A DNA stretch of 64,000 nucleotides from Solen grandis (Eukaryota > Mollusca > Bivalvia > Adapedonta > Solenidae). The notes below the pieces were generated by a model. That model ran no database searches. It was not told the origin of the DNA and worked only from the letters and a program-made list of their open reading frames with translations. Location: contig CM037780.1 in the NCBI GenBank assembly GCA_021229015.1, forward strand, positions 68,765,587-68,829,586. Direction: 5' to 3'. Below are positions 11,724 to 23,200 of the stretch, piece after piece (within the stretch, counting starts at the first letter, position 1; every line of letters starts with the position of its first letter). Position numbers and translations under genes: made by a program.

Positions 11724-12211
11724 CTTTCCACGGCTAATGCCAGAAGTGTCAGTATAGATCCGTAAAGCGACCCGACCAAAATATAGCGGAATACTTTACA
11801 TTCCTTGATGCTGAGGGTCCATCCAGAATTCTTCATGAACATATAACTGTCAGGAATGCTGAACATTAAAATCAACAGGTCAGCGACGGCAAGATTTGTG
11901 ATTAACAAGTTGGTCATTGACGTTCGCATTTTCTTGTTACACATGACAGACAAAATGACCAATAGATTTCCACTGATGCCGATCAAACCAATAAAAATGA
12001 ATATAAATGAGCATATGACCACTACTTCCGGTTTTGTACTCATGTCTGATCCTTGAGGGAGACTAACAGATGTGTTAGTTTCATTTTCTGTTGAATTCTC
12101 TTGCGTAGCATTCGTGAAATTCCCAACATAATGCAATATGTACGTGGTATCCAAATGATATGAAAAACTTAATTTATGTGTTTCATTGAAAAAACTATTA
12201 TTTGATGACAT
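11724..12211 (-). CDS. Class A (rhodopsin-like) GPCR, first coding exon, partial
   Basis: Seen: 163 codons from ATG at 12211 to a donor at 11723 (AG|GTAAG). Residues 1-60 are an extracellular tail with seven N-x-S/T sequons (N4, 9, 31, 34, 39, 43, 46). TM1 is about 62-88 with the GN motif (N82). TM2 is about 100-120 with LAVAD (D111). Then come the ECL1 tryptophan W131, the disulphide cysteine C138, and TM3 ending ALAVER. The exon stops after two bases of the Arg codon of the (D/E)RY motif, a known intron site in peptide-type GPCRs. Family inference: a peptide or neuropeptide receptor signalling through G proteins at the plasma membrane; the ligand cannot be told. TM4-TM7 are not found in the 11.7 kb downstream within this window, so they lie beyond it or the copy is broken. 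Kept as a gene because all TM1-TM3 signature residues are intact. Confidence 0.8.
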
Positions 12212-13683
12212 GTTGAAATAGACAAATTAGCACTTTTCCTGTCTTCTCTACTGCTTAGAGCATAAAACTTTTCGCGTTATAATTACCACTTTATATTTAG
12301 TTTTCCCTCAAATAGGCGAACAAGAAGATATTATATACTTGCATGGCAGTATCTAATGTGACACATGAGAAAAATCCGTTGAAATGAACCTTGTGCGGGG
12401 AGACAAACGTTTTATATTGATTGGATGGATTCCTCGAAGCGTCTTCGCTCTGTTCTCGCTCAGATGTTTTCAAATTGTATGAACAGTAAGACGCAGGCAT
12501 ATTGACACAGGTGCGCTCATAGGGATAGCTATCTGTATGTAAAAAGTGTTCATTTCAAAATAAAAGTGATTATGAAATAAGACTGCTTATTATCATCGCA
12601 CATGCAAAACTTTTAGACATACTAGCATATTTGTGTTAACTTTATTTTCACAATATGGTACTTTCGATTATCTGTAAGACTACTTTGTTGCAGCAACTTC
12701 TCATCTTGTCTAATTCTTAAGAATAGATGTATGATTTATATGTTATTCATATACCGTCTCTTGTGACAGTTGGAAGAAAAAATAAAAACGAAGAAAATGG
12801 GGTAAATCCTAATAAAAGGTTATAATATTGTACAAAAATATATCTCTATTTTTAAACATTTTATATATATTGTTATTACTTTATATTAAATATATCATAG
12901 TTTTTATCATATTATAAATCAATTTTTTTTGCATACTGACAGTTTACTGAATTCCCCATATTCTTCATTTCTATAATTATATTACTCTATTGTTTAATCT
13001 ATTTTTTCCAAAACACCAGAAACCTCGGATTTCTGATCGCTACATACAATTATTGAACAAAAGAGGCGAAAATAGTGTGATGTAGGCAGAAGGATTAGCA
13101 TAACATCTTTTGTAGTCAAGGTAACGCCCACTTGCATGGCTTTCAATGGATATGTACGTTTCAATAGTATGGTTTCAAATTAAAACGTTGAGAAATGAAA
13201 ATGAACAAAGCAATTTGTTCTATTCTAGAAGTCGTAATAGTACTTGACTTTAGACCATTAAAGTAGAAATCGCTTTTCGCTGTAAAGAAATTATTCGGAA
13301 ATAAAAAAACACACACACACATAAAAAAAAAAAAAAAAAAAAAAAACAGTTTTGAAATTTCCATGCAATATCATTAACATTTTGATATTTCTTCTTCAAT
13401 ATCTTTATCTTCACGGAGACAGTGTTTCGTGCCTAAATTTGTCTAAATAAATGGACTGCCTTATATTTAATAAATACTTATCTTTATAATTTGATATAAA
13501 TGGTCTATTGCCTCTATCTGTTGGTGGAGTGTGACCTAGGAAGACTTATTTGTAAACAAGGTATCTAATTTTTGTCTGTCTTCTTCAAATTGAACTCCAG
13601 AATAACATAGACAAATCAAAATGCACATTATGAAGATGCTTTAACTCATATTGTTCTATATGTGAAGTATTACAGAAAGAATA
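12212..13683. other. Region upstream of the GPCR exon, no further gene seen
   Basis: On the minus strand this is the 5' side of the receptor exon. An acceptor-like GAAGACAG lies about 28 bases before the ATG, so a separate 5' UTR exon is possible. The rest is AT-rich, with an A/CA tract at 13306-13346. No promoter can be assigned. Confidence 0.4.
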
Positions 13684-13793
13684 GTGATAAATATGAACTT
13701 GAACAGTATCCGGATACTACAGTTTTTGGACACAATGCTTTCATGTTTTGTTTCGAAAAATACACATATGGACATATCCCTTGATCTTTTTTC

Positions 13794-14846
13794 ATGGCTC
13801 ATTTGGTGCTCTGTGATAATCTTATTTCATTTAATACGTCTGGAAGGAATTTTCTACCCATACAAAATGTGATATGTAACCATTCCACGTGGTTTAGAAT
13901 TATACTTTTATTAGGGGGTGATATTCATCCCTGCCAAGGTCCTAATGATGGCAATGAACATTTTTCACAGTTCAGACAGCGAGGATTGCATTTTCTTCAC
14001 CTAAACGTTAAAAGTATTTTACCGAAAATGGACCAGAATCGTTTCATTGTCAAAGAAACCAAATGTGCTTTCTTCTGTGTAACTGAAACCTGGTTAGACA
14101 ACATTGTGTTTGATTCTGAAATACATATTGATAACTACGCCATAGTTCGCAACGATAAGAATAGTAATGGGGGCGTCGTCTTGATTTATATTCGAAATGA
14201 CCTGGTCTTCAACATTCGGGAAGATCTACTCCATGATGAGCTGGAAGCGATTTTTATCGACATCCTCTTTCCTTGGACGAAACCTATATTACGTGGTGTT
14301 GTCTACAGATCTCGTAAACAATCCAACTTTTATGATATTTTAGAAACTGTACTTATATCTTGCGGCACTTTTAATAAACATGAATCCATCATTCTGGGTG
14401 ATTACAACACAAATGTTACTATGAAAAGTAAACACTGTCAGTTGTTGAAGTCTTTTAGTAGTTTATTTAGTTTGACTCAACTGATACACAGTTATACCAG
14501 GTTTTCGTCAGAGTCATCTTCTATTATTGACCTCATTGTTGTATCTGATCAGCAGAATATTTCTCAAAGTGGTGTGATTGATTGCTGTTTAAGTGATCAT
14601 CAGATAATTTTCTGTACTAGGAAAGTGTCAAGATCCTTTATTGGTAAACATAACACTATTGATATTAGCTCACTAAAGAAATATGATAAAGAATCTTTTC
14701 AACAATACCTAATGGGATGTGACTGGAACAGTGTGCTATTTTGTGATGATGTTAATCATGCTTGGATTAATTTGAAAGATACTTTTTTTAGCTGCATTAG
14801 ATGTGTTTGCACCTATGAAACGTGTGCGTATAAAGCAGCGCACTGA
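13794..14846 (+). pseudogene. LINE-A endonuclease domain with a degenerate 2A-like motif
   Basis: The open frame is 350 codons from ATG at 13794. Endonuclease/exonuclease/phosphatase motifs are visible in order: HLNV (about residue 69), TETWL (the catalytic Glu), GGVVLIYIRND, GDYN, SIIDLIV and SDHQI near residues 268-271. All the usual catalytic Asn, Glu, Asp and His residues are present. Just before the domain, residues 41-50 read GGDIHPCQGP, which resembles the 2A-like D-x-E-x-N-P-G-P peptide found at this position in some CR1-clade elements, but with NPGP changed to CQGP. The enzyme would nick target DNA for target-primed reverse transcription. The frame ends at 14846 before the RT, most likely by frameshift, so the copy is not autonomous. 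Confidence 0.8.
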
Positions 14847-15018
14847 AACATGGGTTGGAGCAAAAGTGTTGCAGCGTATAAAATACAGAGACAATGCTTT
14901 TTATGCATATTTAAGTAATAAAACTAAAGAAAACTTAAATAATTAACGAAAAAGTGCCAGTCGTCCAGTAACTTTGATTTAAAGATTGATGATACTGTAT
15001 GTTTTGATAAACTGAAGG

Positions 15019-16705
15019 TTGCTGAATTATTTAATTCCTTTCATAAATCGGTGGCTAGTAAACTTGTTGAGAAATTACCAAAATGTATCAGCAAGTATGA
15101 CAGAGCTTGTAACAGAAAGTCATATTTTTAAACTTCTGAGTAGTTTTAGTTCCAATAAAGCAACTGGGCTTGATAGTATTCCCTCTAGGTTTGTCAGAGA
15201 TTCTGCTTGAGTGATTGCAAATCAACTATCTCACATCATTAATCTGTCAATCATTCAGGGTGTTGTACCTGATGATTTGAAGCTGGCGCGGGTTGTACCT
15301 TTGTTTAAAAAGAATGATAAAACTGCTGTTGGCAATTATCGACCAGTTTCTATTTTAAGTGTTATTTCAAAGTTTGTTGAAAGAGTCATCTATGACCAGA
15401 TTGAATATTATCTTTCTAATAACAATTTACTGTTTAGCTATTAGTCTGGTTTTAGACGCAACTATTCAACTGAAACTTGACTCATACATTTAACTGATTG
15501 CATACGTTTTCAGATGGATAAATCCAACATGGTAGGGGTGGTTTTACTTGACCTCCAGAAGGCATTTGATACCGTGGATCATAGAATCCTTCTCATGAAA
15601 CTTGAAGCTCTTGGTCTGTCTAGGTCAGTAATAAGGTGGTTTTCTTCATATTTATCTAGCAGACAACAGTTGGTTGATGTGTCTGGTACATTCTCTTCCC
15701 CGAAGCTTCTTACTTGCGGGGTCCCTCAAAAGTCAATATTAGGGCCTCTCCTCTTTTTAGTCTATGTGAGTGATATGTCCTCTGTGGTCAAACAATAGTT
15801 TACTTGTCTATGCAGAGGATTCAGCTATATTAGTCACCTGTAAAAATAAAGATGAAATAGAATCTCGGTTAAGTCACGAACTCGAAACTGTAAGTGAGTG
15901 GCTTATATGCATAAGATTATCCCTACACTTAAGCAAAACTGAGTCTATACTGTTTGGATCAAAACAGAAGGTTAAATCTAAATCTGCTCTTGATGTTTCA
16001 TGCAAAGGTCACAACATTCAGTCAAAAGAGTCAGTCAAGTATCTTGGTGCAACTATTGACCAAAGTTTGTCATTCATTCGAATCCATGTCAATGTCATTT
16101 ATTCAGAAGGTCAATTGTAGACTCAAGTTTCTTTACTGAAAAAGAAAATTTCTTAACTTCCATACCAAGAAGTTGCTTGTTATGGCCATTGTCCAATGTC
16201 ATTTTTTTATTATACCTCGACTGAGTGGTTTTATTCTACAACTCAAACTATCAGAAACAAATTACAGGTCACACAAAACAATCTGATCAGATTTGTGCTG
16301 AATCTTGATGCTATAGCTCATACTGGCTAAGAGCAATTTTCATTCTTAAACTGGTTACCTGTTGCTAGTAGAGTTGATTTTAAAACCCTATGCCATGTTT
16401 TTAATATCCATACAAACACTGTCCCGCCTAATATGATGGAACATTTTCTCTTAGCTAGTTCTGTCCATAGTCACAAAACCAGTATCATAGTTAAGGCTGT
16501 TAAACATATGAATGATCAGGAGTTTGCCTTCACAGAAAGAGGTGGTTTCTCAATCCACAAGGTCAAAGATTTTGGAAGAAGGTCATTTGCTTACAGGGGA
16601 TGCACTTTATGGAATGATTTACCTCAGAATATTAGAGACTCTGGGTCCTACAAAACTTTCAAGTTCAGTGCTAAGGAAAGTTTTATTGATTTAATAGATT
16701 ATTAA
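15019..16705 (+). pseudogene. LINE-A reverse transcriptase, broken
   Basis: RT blocks are readable across several frames: ATGLDSIPSRF, ARVVPLFKKND with NYRPVSILSVISK, the catalytic LLDLQKAFDTVDH (about 15547-15586), GVPQKSILGPLLF and a YAED box in place of YADD. The C-terminal FGRRSFAYRG..LWNDLPQNIR region runs to the stop at 16705. Damage includes in-frame stops near 15208 (TGA), 15442 (TAG) and 15478 (TGA), a frameshift near 15795, a frameshift or gap between 16120 and 16433, and two catalytic-box changes (QGS to QKS, YADD to YAED). It cannot be active. Confidence 0.8.
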
Positions 16706-16720
16706 TTTCTCATTTTTATT

Positions 16721-18451
16721 ATGCTCACCGAAGGTGACGCATATAGTCGCCGCTTCGTCCGTCCGTTCGTCCGTCCGTCCGTTCGTCCGTCACACTTTCC
16801 TTGTCCGGACTATTTCTCAGGAACTAACGGCTTGAATTCAACGAAACTTTATGGGAAGCTTTATTACCAAGAGGAGATGTGCATATCGTCAGCATGACCC
16901 GATTCCTAAATTTTTCACAGAGTTATGGCCCATTGACCTTTTGGCCTATACTACATATTGCATGATTCTTGTCCGGGCTATTTCTCATGAAATAATGGCT
17001 TGAATTCAACGAAACTTTATGGGAAGCTTTATTACCAGGAGGAGATGCGCATATCGTCAGCATGACATGATTCCTAAATTTTTCACAGAGTTAAGGCCCC
17101 TTGACTTTTTGGCCTATAGTTCATATTGCATGATTCTTGTCCGGGCTATTTCTCAGGAACTAATGGCTTGAATTCAACGAAACTTTATGGGAAGCTTTAT
17201 ACCAAGAGAGATCGCATATCGTCGCTGACCTGGTTCCTAAATTTTCACAGAGTTATGGCCCTTGACTTTTGGCCTTAGTCATATTGCATGATTCTTGTCC
17301 GGGCTATTTCTCAGGAACTAATGGCTTGAATTCAACGAAACTTTATGGGAAGCTTTATTACCAAGAGGAGATGCGCATATCGTCAGCATGACCCGATTCC
17401 TAAATTTTTCAAAGAGTTAAGGCCCCTTGACTTTTTGGCCTATAGTACATATTGCATGATTCTTGTCCGGGCTATTTCTAAGGAACTAATGGCTTGAATT
17501 CAACAAAACTTAATGGGAAGCTTTATCACCAAGAGTAGATACGCATATCGTCGGCGTGACCTGGTTCCTCAATTTTTCACAGAATTATGGCCCCTTGACT
17601 TTTTGGCCTATAGTACATATTGCATGATTCCTGTCCGGGCTATTTCTCAGGAACTAATGGCTTGAATTCAATGAAACTTTATGGGAAGCTTTATTACCAA
17701 GAGGAGATGCGCATATCGTCAGCATGACCGATTCCTAAATTTTTCAAAGAGTTAAGGCCCATTGACTTTTTGGCCTATAGTACATATTGCATGGTTCTTG
17801 TCTGGGCTATTTCTCAGGAACTAATGGCTTGAATTCAACAAAACTTTATGGGAAGCTTTATCACCAAGAGTAGATACGCATATCGTCGGTGTGACCTGGT
17901 TCCTCAATTTTTCACAGAGTTATGGCCCCTTGACTTTTTGGCCTATAGTTCATGTTGCATGATTCTTGTCCGGGCTATTTCTCAGGAACTAATGGCTTGA
18001 ATTCAATGCAACTTAATGGGAAGCTTCATTACCAAGAGTAGATACGCATATCGTCGACGTGACCTGGTTCCTCAATTTTTAAGAGAGTTATGGCCCCTAT
18101 TACCATGTTGTTGACTAATATTCATGTCATTTGCCTAATTTAACAGGAGATATCATTTAAACAAAACCCCACAAAATTCAATATGCTAGTAATGTCAATC
18201 ATAATCATGTCATCTAATTGGTGTTTAGGCCATTATACACTATTTCAAATATCCAGTCATATGTCAAGTATTAAATAAAAATTTACTAAGTCTCCAAATT
18301 AGAGTTGGTAAAACATCTCATCTGATGAGGAGAATAGATATGATTTAGGAATGGGGATTTCAACTTATCCTCCCACCCATTGACCAAGGCCTTATTTGTA
18401 ACAATGACGTTCTTCGGGGAGCATCTGTCAGTTCTACTGACTTTCTTGTTT
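16721..18451 (+). mobile_element. Helentron-like tandem-repeat element (family A) inserted in LINE-A
   Basis: Starts with the subterminal repeat ATGCTCACCGAA (16721-16732), then GTCCGTCCGTTCGTCC-type microsatellite (about 16756-16790). Eight monomers of about 168 bp follow, each beginning near TTGTCCGGGCTATTTCTCAG (about 16800, 16969, 17137, 17296, 17463, 17631, 17799, 17967) and ending in AGAGTTATGGCCCCTTGAC. A unique stretch leads to the inverse subterminal repeat TTCGGGGAGCAT (18413-18424, 11 of 12), a hairpin GTCAG-TTCTA-CTGAC (18427-18441) and the terminus CTTGTTT (18445-18451). It lies inside the LINE 3' UTR, so it inserted later. It has no coding capacity. Confidence 0.75.
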
Positions 18452-19094
18452 AAATTTAAATTGGTGTGATATCTAGATTCTTAACTCTTTATTTTTAGTT
18501 TATTTTCTGTAATATTTTAAAATATTTATTTAATTGTTCTTGCTTTGATAGATAGATTGTAGAGTGGTGTAGTTACATTTATTTTGTTCTTAGCTTTGAG
18601 TCTATTATGGGATAGATTTCTTTTAATGTTGGCTTACGTTTTTTAAATTAATAATATATTGCTTAAAGTTTAGGCAATATAGTTTTCTACATTTTTTAGA
18701 ATTTTCTTATTAATGTGATTAAACCTGAATATGTGATTGTCACACAATACTATATTTCAAGGACCACAATGGAAATAAGAGTTATTAAAACTCTCCTTTG
18801 TGTTATTCTTAATATGTAATGTTGGATGACATGGCTAAAAATGTATTTCATGCATGTTTTTTTTTCTTGTATTGTTGTAACACGTATGTTTTGTTTTGTT
18901 GCCATGTATGCTGACATTGTATATTGAAATCAATCAATCCGTCTGTCTGTCTGTCTGTCTGAAACTGTGAAAAATGTAATACATACGGTTAAAATATTAA
19001 ATATAAAAGTTCTAATAATAACAGTTAAGAGGCGTTTGTAACGTATTGTTTAAATAATTTATTCTATCCATGTAGAAAAAGAGTTTTAATTGTG

Positions 19095-19410
19095 CGTTTG
19101 TTTGTTGGGTTTCACCGAAACTACTTCAGTCACTTGGAGATTATATCCACTTTTGACAGATATAGTGATGCCACACTAAAGTATCGGGCCGTAGACATGT
19201 GACATTTATTACACCCGTTCATATTATCCTGACATGTGGCACCACACCCAGTTACATTATCCTGACACCGTGTCAACCAGTCCAGGAACTATCCTTATAT
19301 GCTGAGCGCCAAGCAAGGGGTTATTCTTTACCAATATCATTTACGAAATTTGGCATGTCGCGGCCAGGAACTGAACCCCAAACCTCCAAATTCTCGGCCA
19401 TCGGGACCAT
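19095..19410 (-). mobile_element. tRNA-derived SINE (family 2), minus strand
   Basis: On the minus strand the head is GGTCCCGATGGCCGAGAA (A box) with GGGGTTCAGTTCC (B box), followed by the GGCCGCGAC..AGCGCTCAGC..AAGGATAGTTCC body and a 3' end matching GTTTGTTTGTTGGGTTTC on plus. The same family occurs at 40358-40656, 42801-43001, 45889-46156 and 48680-48960, with fragments at 39988-40068, 49738-49817 and 50000-50095. It is diverged, with an internal duplication around the ATTATCCTGACA words. Confidence 0.7.
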
Positions 19411-19431
19411 TGATAGTGTCTTTATTAGTAC

Positions 19432-19835
19432 ACTGAATATGATATGATATAGTATTATATAATATGATAGAGTATAATATGATATGATATTGATATGATA
19501 TAGTATAATATGATTTAGTTAAATATGATGTATTTTAATATGATATGATATAATATGATATAGTATATAATGAATTAGTATATGATATGATATAGTATAC
19601 TATGATGTGATATAGTATAATACGATGTAGTATAATATGATATGATATAGTATAATACGATGAAGTATAATATGATGTAGTATAATATGATATGATGTAG
19701 TATAATATGATATGATATAGTATAATACGATGTAGTATAATATGATGTAGTATAATATGATATGATGTAGTATAATATGATATGATATGAAAAGTATAAT
19801 ATGATGTAATATAATATGATATGTTGTAATATATA
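19432..19835. repeat. AT-rich tandem array (ATATGATATGATATAGTATA type)
   Basis: Irregular short-period repeats of GATAT, GTAGTATAATAT and similar words fill about 400 bases. Period and register drift, so this is a degenerate microsatellite or minisatellite. The long minus-strand open frame across it is a by-product of the repeat. Confidence 0.85.
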
Positions 19836-19967
19836 ACGTCATAAATAGATGGATACTAAGGTGGATAATATATTTATTAAAAGGTAGATGGATATATCGG
19901 TGGAAAGAGTATGCATACATTGTTTTGGAAAATATTACTCAGATAAATTTAATTTGTTGTTGTTGTT

Positions 19968-19970
<3 letters not shown>

Positions 19971-20013
<43 letters not shown>

Positions 20014-20015
20014 TA
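19971..20015 (+). repeat. (TG)n microsatellite
   Basis: About 20 TG dinucleotides, preceded by TTG trinucleotide repeats at 19951-19970. Confidence 0.9.
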
Positions 20016-20029
20016 CCTGCTGTAAGTAG

Positions 20030-20270
20030 CGATGAAACATAGGGATCACATTTCCGTCGTCTGTCTGTCCGTCCTTGTGTCTGCCTGTCACACTTTTTCC
20101 GCCACGTTTCAGCAGGTGACACGTATGTTCCGAAGNNNNNNNNNNNNNNNNNNNNNNNNNNNNNNNNNNNNNNNNNNNNNNNNNNNNNNNNNNNNNNNNN
20201 NNNNNNNNNNNNNNNNNNNNNNNNNNNNNNNNNNNAACACTTGTATTTTCCCCTATGATCCAAATATATT
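20030..20270. repeat. Microsatellite-containing repeat broken by the assembly gap
   Basis: CATAGGGATCACA is followed by CGTCTGTCTGTCCGTCC, a start similar to that at 56455-56500 (ACATAGGGATGTCCGTCTG). Past the gap, CCCCTATGATCC (20250-20261) may be the inverse of CATAGGGATCAC, suggesting that the gap falls inside one small element. The interior is unknown. Confidence 0.35.
20136..20235. other. Assembly gap (100 N)
   Basis: Exactly 100 ambiguous bases, the conventional length for a gap of unknown size. Confidence 0.98.
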
Positions 20271-23200
20271 AGGGAATCGTTAGAGCGTCGTTATGAGCTG
20301 TCATTGATTCCGTTTCTAATTTTTGTTAATACAATTCTAAACATAAAAATGTCACTTTCAATTTCTATTTCAATTACGTTTTTTGTCATTTTTTTCCCGA
20401 GAGGATTTCTTCTCTTTTTTCAATGAACGTGGGCAATTGGTACAACATCAGTATAATATAATTTCTTTTGCAGATATAAAACTTGTCACTTAACATGTCA
20501 TAAATTTAAGGCGATAAAGTCGCCTTTATATTTCAATCAATATTTCTAAGTTCAAACCAATTCATACATTCATAAGAAAACAAATTACCATCCTTTTATC
20601 AGGGTACACATGTACTTCTTTTGAGGTATAATCCAAGTTTATAAATATTTTGCTTTTATGAGAATCGTATGTCAAAACGTGCCTGGCCTTTTCCATAATA
20701 AAAGTTTTATCGCTATAAACACGCATAAACTGTTTATTTCAATTTGCCAACGCGGACCTCAACGCTATTACGCTGGTCCGTCTGTTTCAACGAAAGCGTC
20801 TGTTAGACATTAACCTGCGGAAAATCTAAGGCAATACGGGGACTAGGTGGACCTGGTGATCGTAAACGTAAGTTTATTATTGAATATAACATAAACTTCC
20901 GATATACTCAGAGTTATGTCTGATGCAGACTGACATTTTCGTACGTTCATGACCCATCATCAAATAAAACAATTGAGTAATACGCCAGATGTAGAGGTCG
21001 GAGGGTCACGCCTGTCTGACTGATCTCACGCTGGTTTTCTACATATTACCAGACGAGTCTATATAGACCATTTCATTCCGAAATGAGAAGCAAACCTACG
21101 TAAATCAACGAGCACTTCCAGAACACCAAATCTACTTGCTGGTATATAATTCTACATATTGTTTAATGGGAAATAAATATACAAATGAGATTTTTCCTCA
21201 GTCACTGATTGGTCAATTTAAATCAGCGAACGACGATACCGGAAATTGCCGATCTTCTGGTGAAATGGAAATTGACTATTCGCCGTCAAACACATGAAGC
21301 GGATCAAACACGTTCAGGAGTGCTACACTGGAAGGAAAAGACCTATTCGCGGTCCTGTATAGGAAAATACCTTCTTATCAAAAAGTTTAGGAGTGCTACT
21401 TAGGGAAATACACCCCCTTCTCAAGATTTTTTGTTGTTGTGAAACATAGCAAAATATACAGTTACTATTATTACAGGACGTCTACAAAAGAAAATGTATC
21501 TTGTTATCCAACAAACTTAGGGATGCTACATTGGAAAACAAAAATGTATCAGTGCTACAAAGGAAATTAAATCTTACATTAACAATATAGTCAAAAAAAT
21601 AAGCGGTTCAAAAAAAGTACAACCTTAAGTTATCAAAATAAAAATCAATATAAAACTATGTTTGTATTGTCTGGCAGCTCATTGCTCAACTCAATAAAAA
21701 TTATGAAGTGTACCTACAGAGCGTAATCGTATACAGCATGCCAAGGATATATTTACGATCCTCTCTTAATTATCAGTGGTTCAATGGTAACATACCCAAC
21801 TGCGGGTCCGATGACTGGGGCAAGAACATTTTATTTCTTTTTGAGGTGCAAAGTCCTGGTTTAACCAATGAATCGTCGAGAGGGATTAGTATAAGTTGTT
21901 TAACTTTATTTTCCAATCGACGTAACGAACATAAATGAACATATCGAAGCACTCAAGGCACGGAAAGGCAGGATTTACACAAAATAGCTATAACTACAAT
22001 CCCGTTGTTTCAGCAGAGATGAACTGGATAGATGCAAAGGTCACATGACGCCAAAAACACCAAAAACATTTTCAAGCGACTCTCTTAGTAAATCAGCTTA
22101 ACTAGTTCTTTGTTCCGTCTGCCTTGCTTCATAATGATCTGGAATGATGGTCTTGGCCCTGATTCCACTCATAAGTTGCATAGCTAAAAAGGTCATGATC
22201 TTACCTCGGGTACAATCTATCTGTTACTGCGCGGAGTGATAAATTGCAGTTAAATCGATTGCAATTGAATATGCAATGCCCCACCCCCTCCCATCTTTTT
22301 CATTTCTCGCTACACAAGACTGGCGCAGTCTTTAGTCTAAAATTCAATACGATCTGAGATTTCATTTTCTCCCAGTATGGCAAATTAGCATTTCGTCTAT
22401 TTCGCGTCGCATATATAGAATAAATGGACCCATGCAGACCATAAACCCTGTTGCATTCTTATAAGATCATCTGGATTACTCTTGTAACCGGAAAACTGAG
22501 TGGAATAAGAGAACTAATGCGCTGTGACAAAAAGGGATTGTTTCCACATGTAATGCGATATGGACCGCAGGATGACATTCAAAACGAGTTAATGGCATTT
22601 AATCAATTTTCTTGAAATGTCAAAGCATCTAATCCGCTAAGCAAAATAATCAGTGAAAATTCCATATGATTTTTTAGTTAAATTTTATTTTGTATGTATA
22701 GATCTATATCTATTTAGACTTGTTTGTCATATGTAGATCAATGCATGTACTAGAAGAAATACTTGAGCGATACATGTTAATTACATGTATTTATATATTT
22801 AATGTGTGTGTGTGCGCGCGCGCGCTTTTGCACGGACAGAAAGTGAGGTCAATTTTGTACTAATTTGCTTGCGAGTACCACATTTTACTTACCACTGAGG
22901 ACATCCACGCTCGGTTTGACCTCGATTTATTCCGTAGTGGTTAGGTATGGGTAAGAAAGGGATTGGGCCAGGGTTAGGGTGAGGGGTCAGGGTTAGTGCT
23001 CTAGGTTTAAGGGTTAGGGCTACTGTTTTCACTAAAGGATGCTGGCAAGACTCTCTCTCTCTCTCTCTCTCCGAGCGGGATTATGGTCTAGAAATAGCAA
23101 GCACAATCAACAAATTATATTTTAAACCAATGTATGTTTTTTGGTTTTGTGAACTATAAAGCTCCGCCAATTTTAAGGCAAAGTATTTAGTTTCCCTCGG

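Larger units (their letters stand above)
13684..18961 (+). mobile_element. CR1/L2/jockey-type LINE (LINE-A), degenerate, carrying an inserted element
   Basis: An apurinic-type endonuclease region (13794-14846) is followed by a reverse transcriptase region (about 15019-16120) and a C-terminal region ending at 16705, all on plus. The RT part is broken by stops and frameshifts. The 3' UTR is interrupted by the element at 16721-18451, resumes afterwards, and ends in a (GTCT)n tail at about 18940-18961. The tandem tail instead of poly(A), and the EN-RT order, point to the CR1/L2/jockey group. The 5' boundary is uncertain. No full target-site duplication was identified. Confidence 0.8.

Noticed and set aside
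19600..19920. Long minus-strand open frame rich in Ile, Tyr and His
   Set aside because: It is produced by the AT-rich tandem array and has no coding character.
22970..23030. Cluster of GGGTTAGGG-like words as an interstitial telomere
   Set aside because: The repeats are few, irregular and interrupted; composition alone can explain them.
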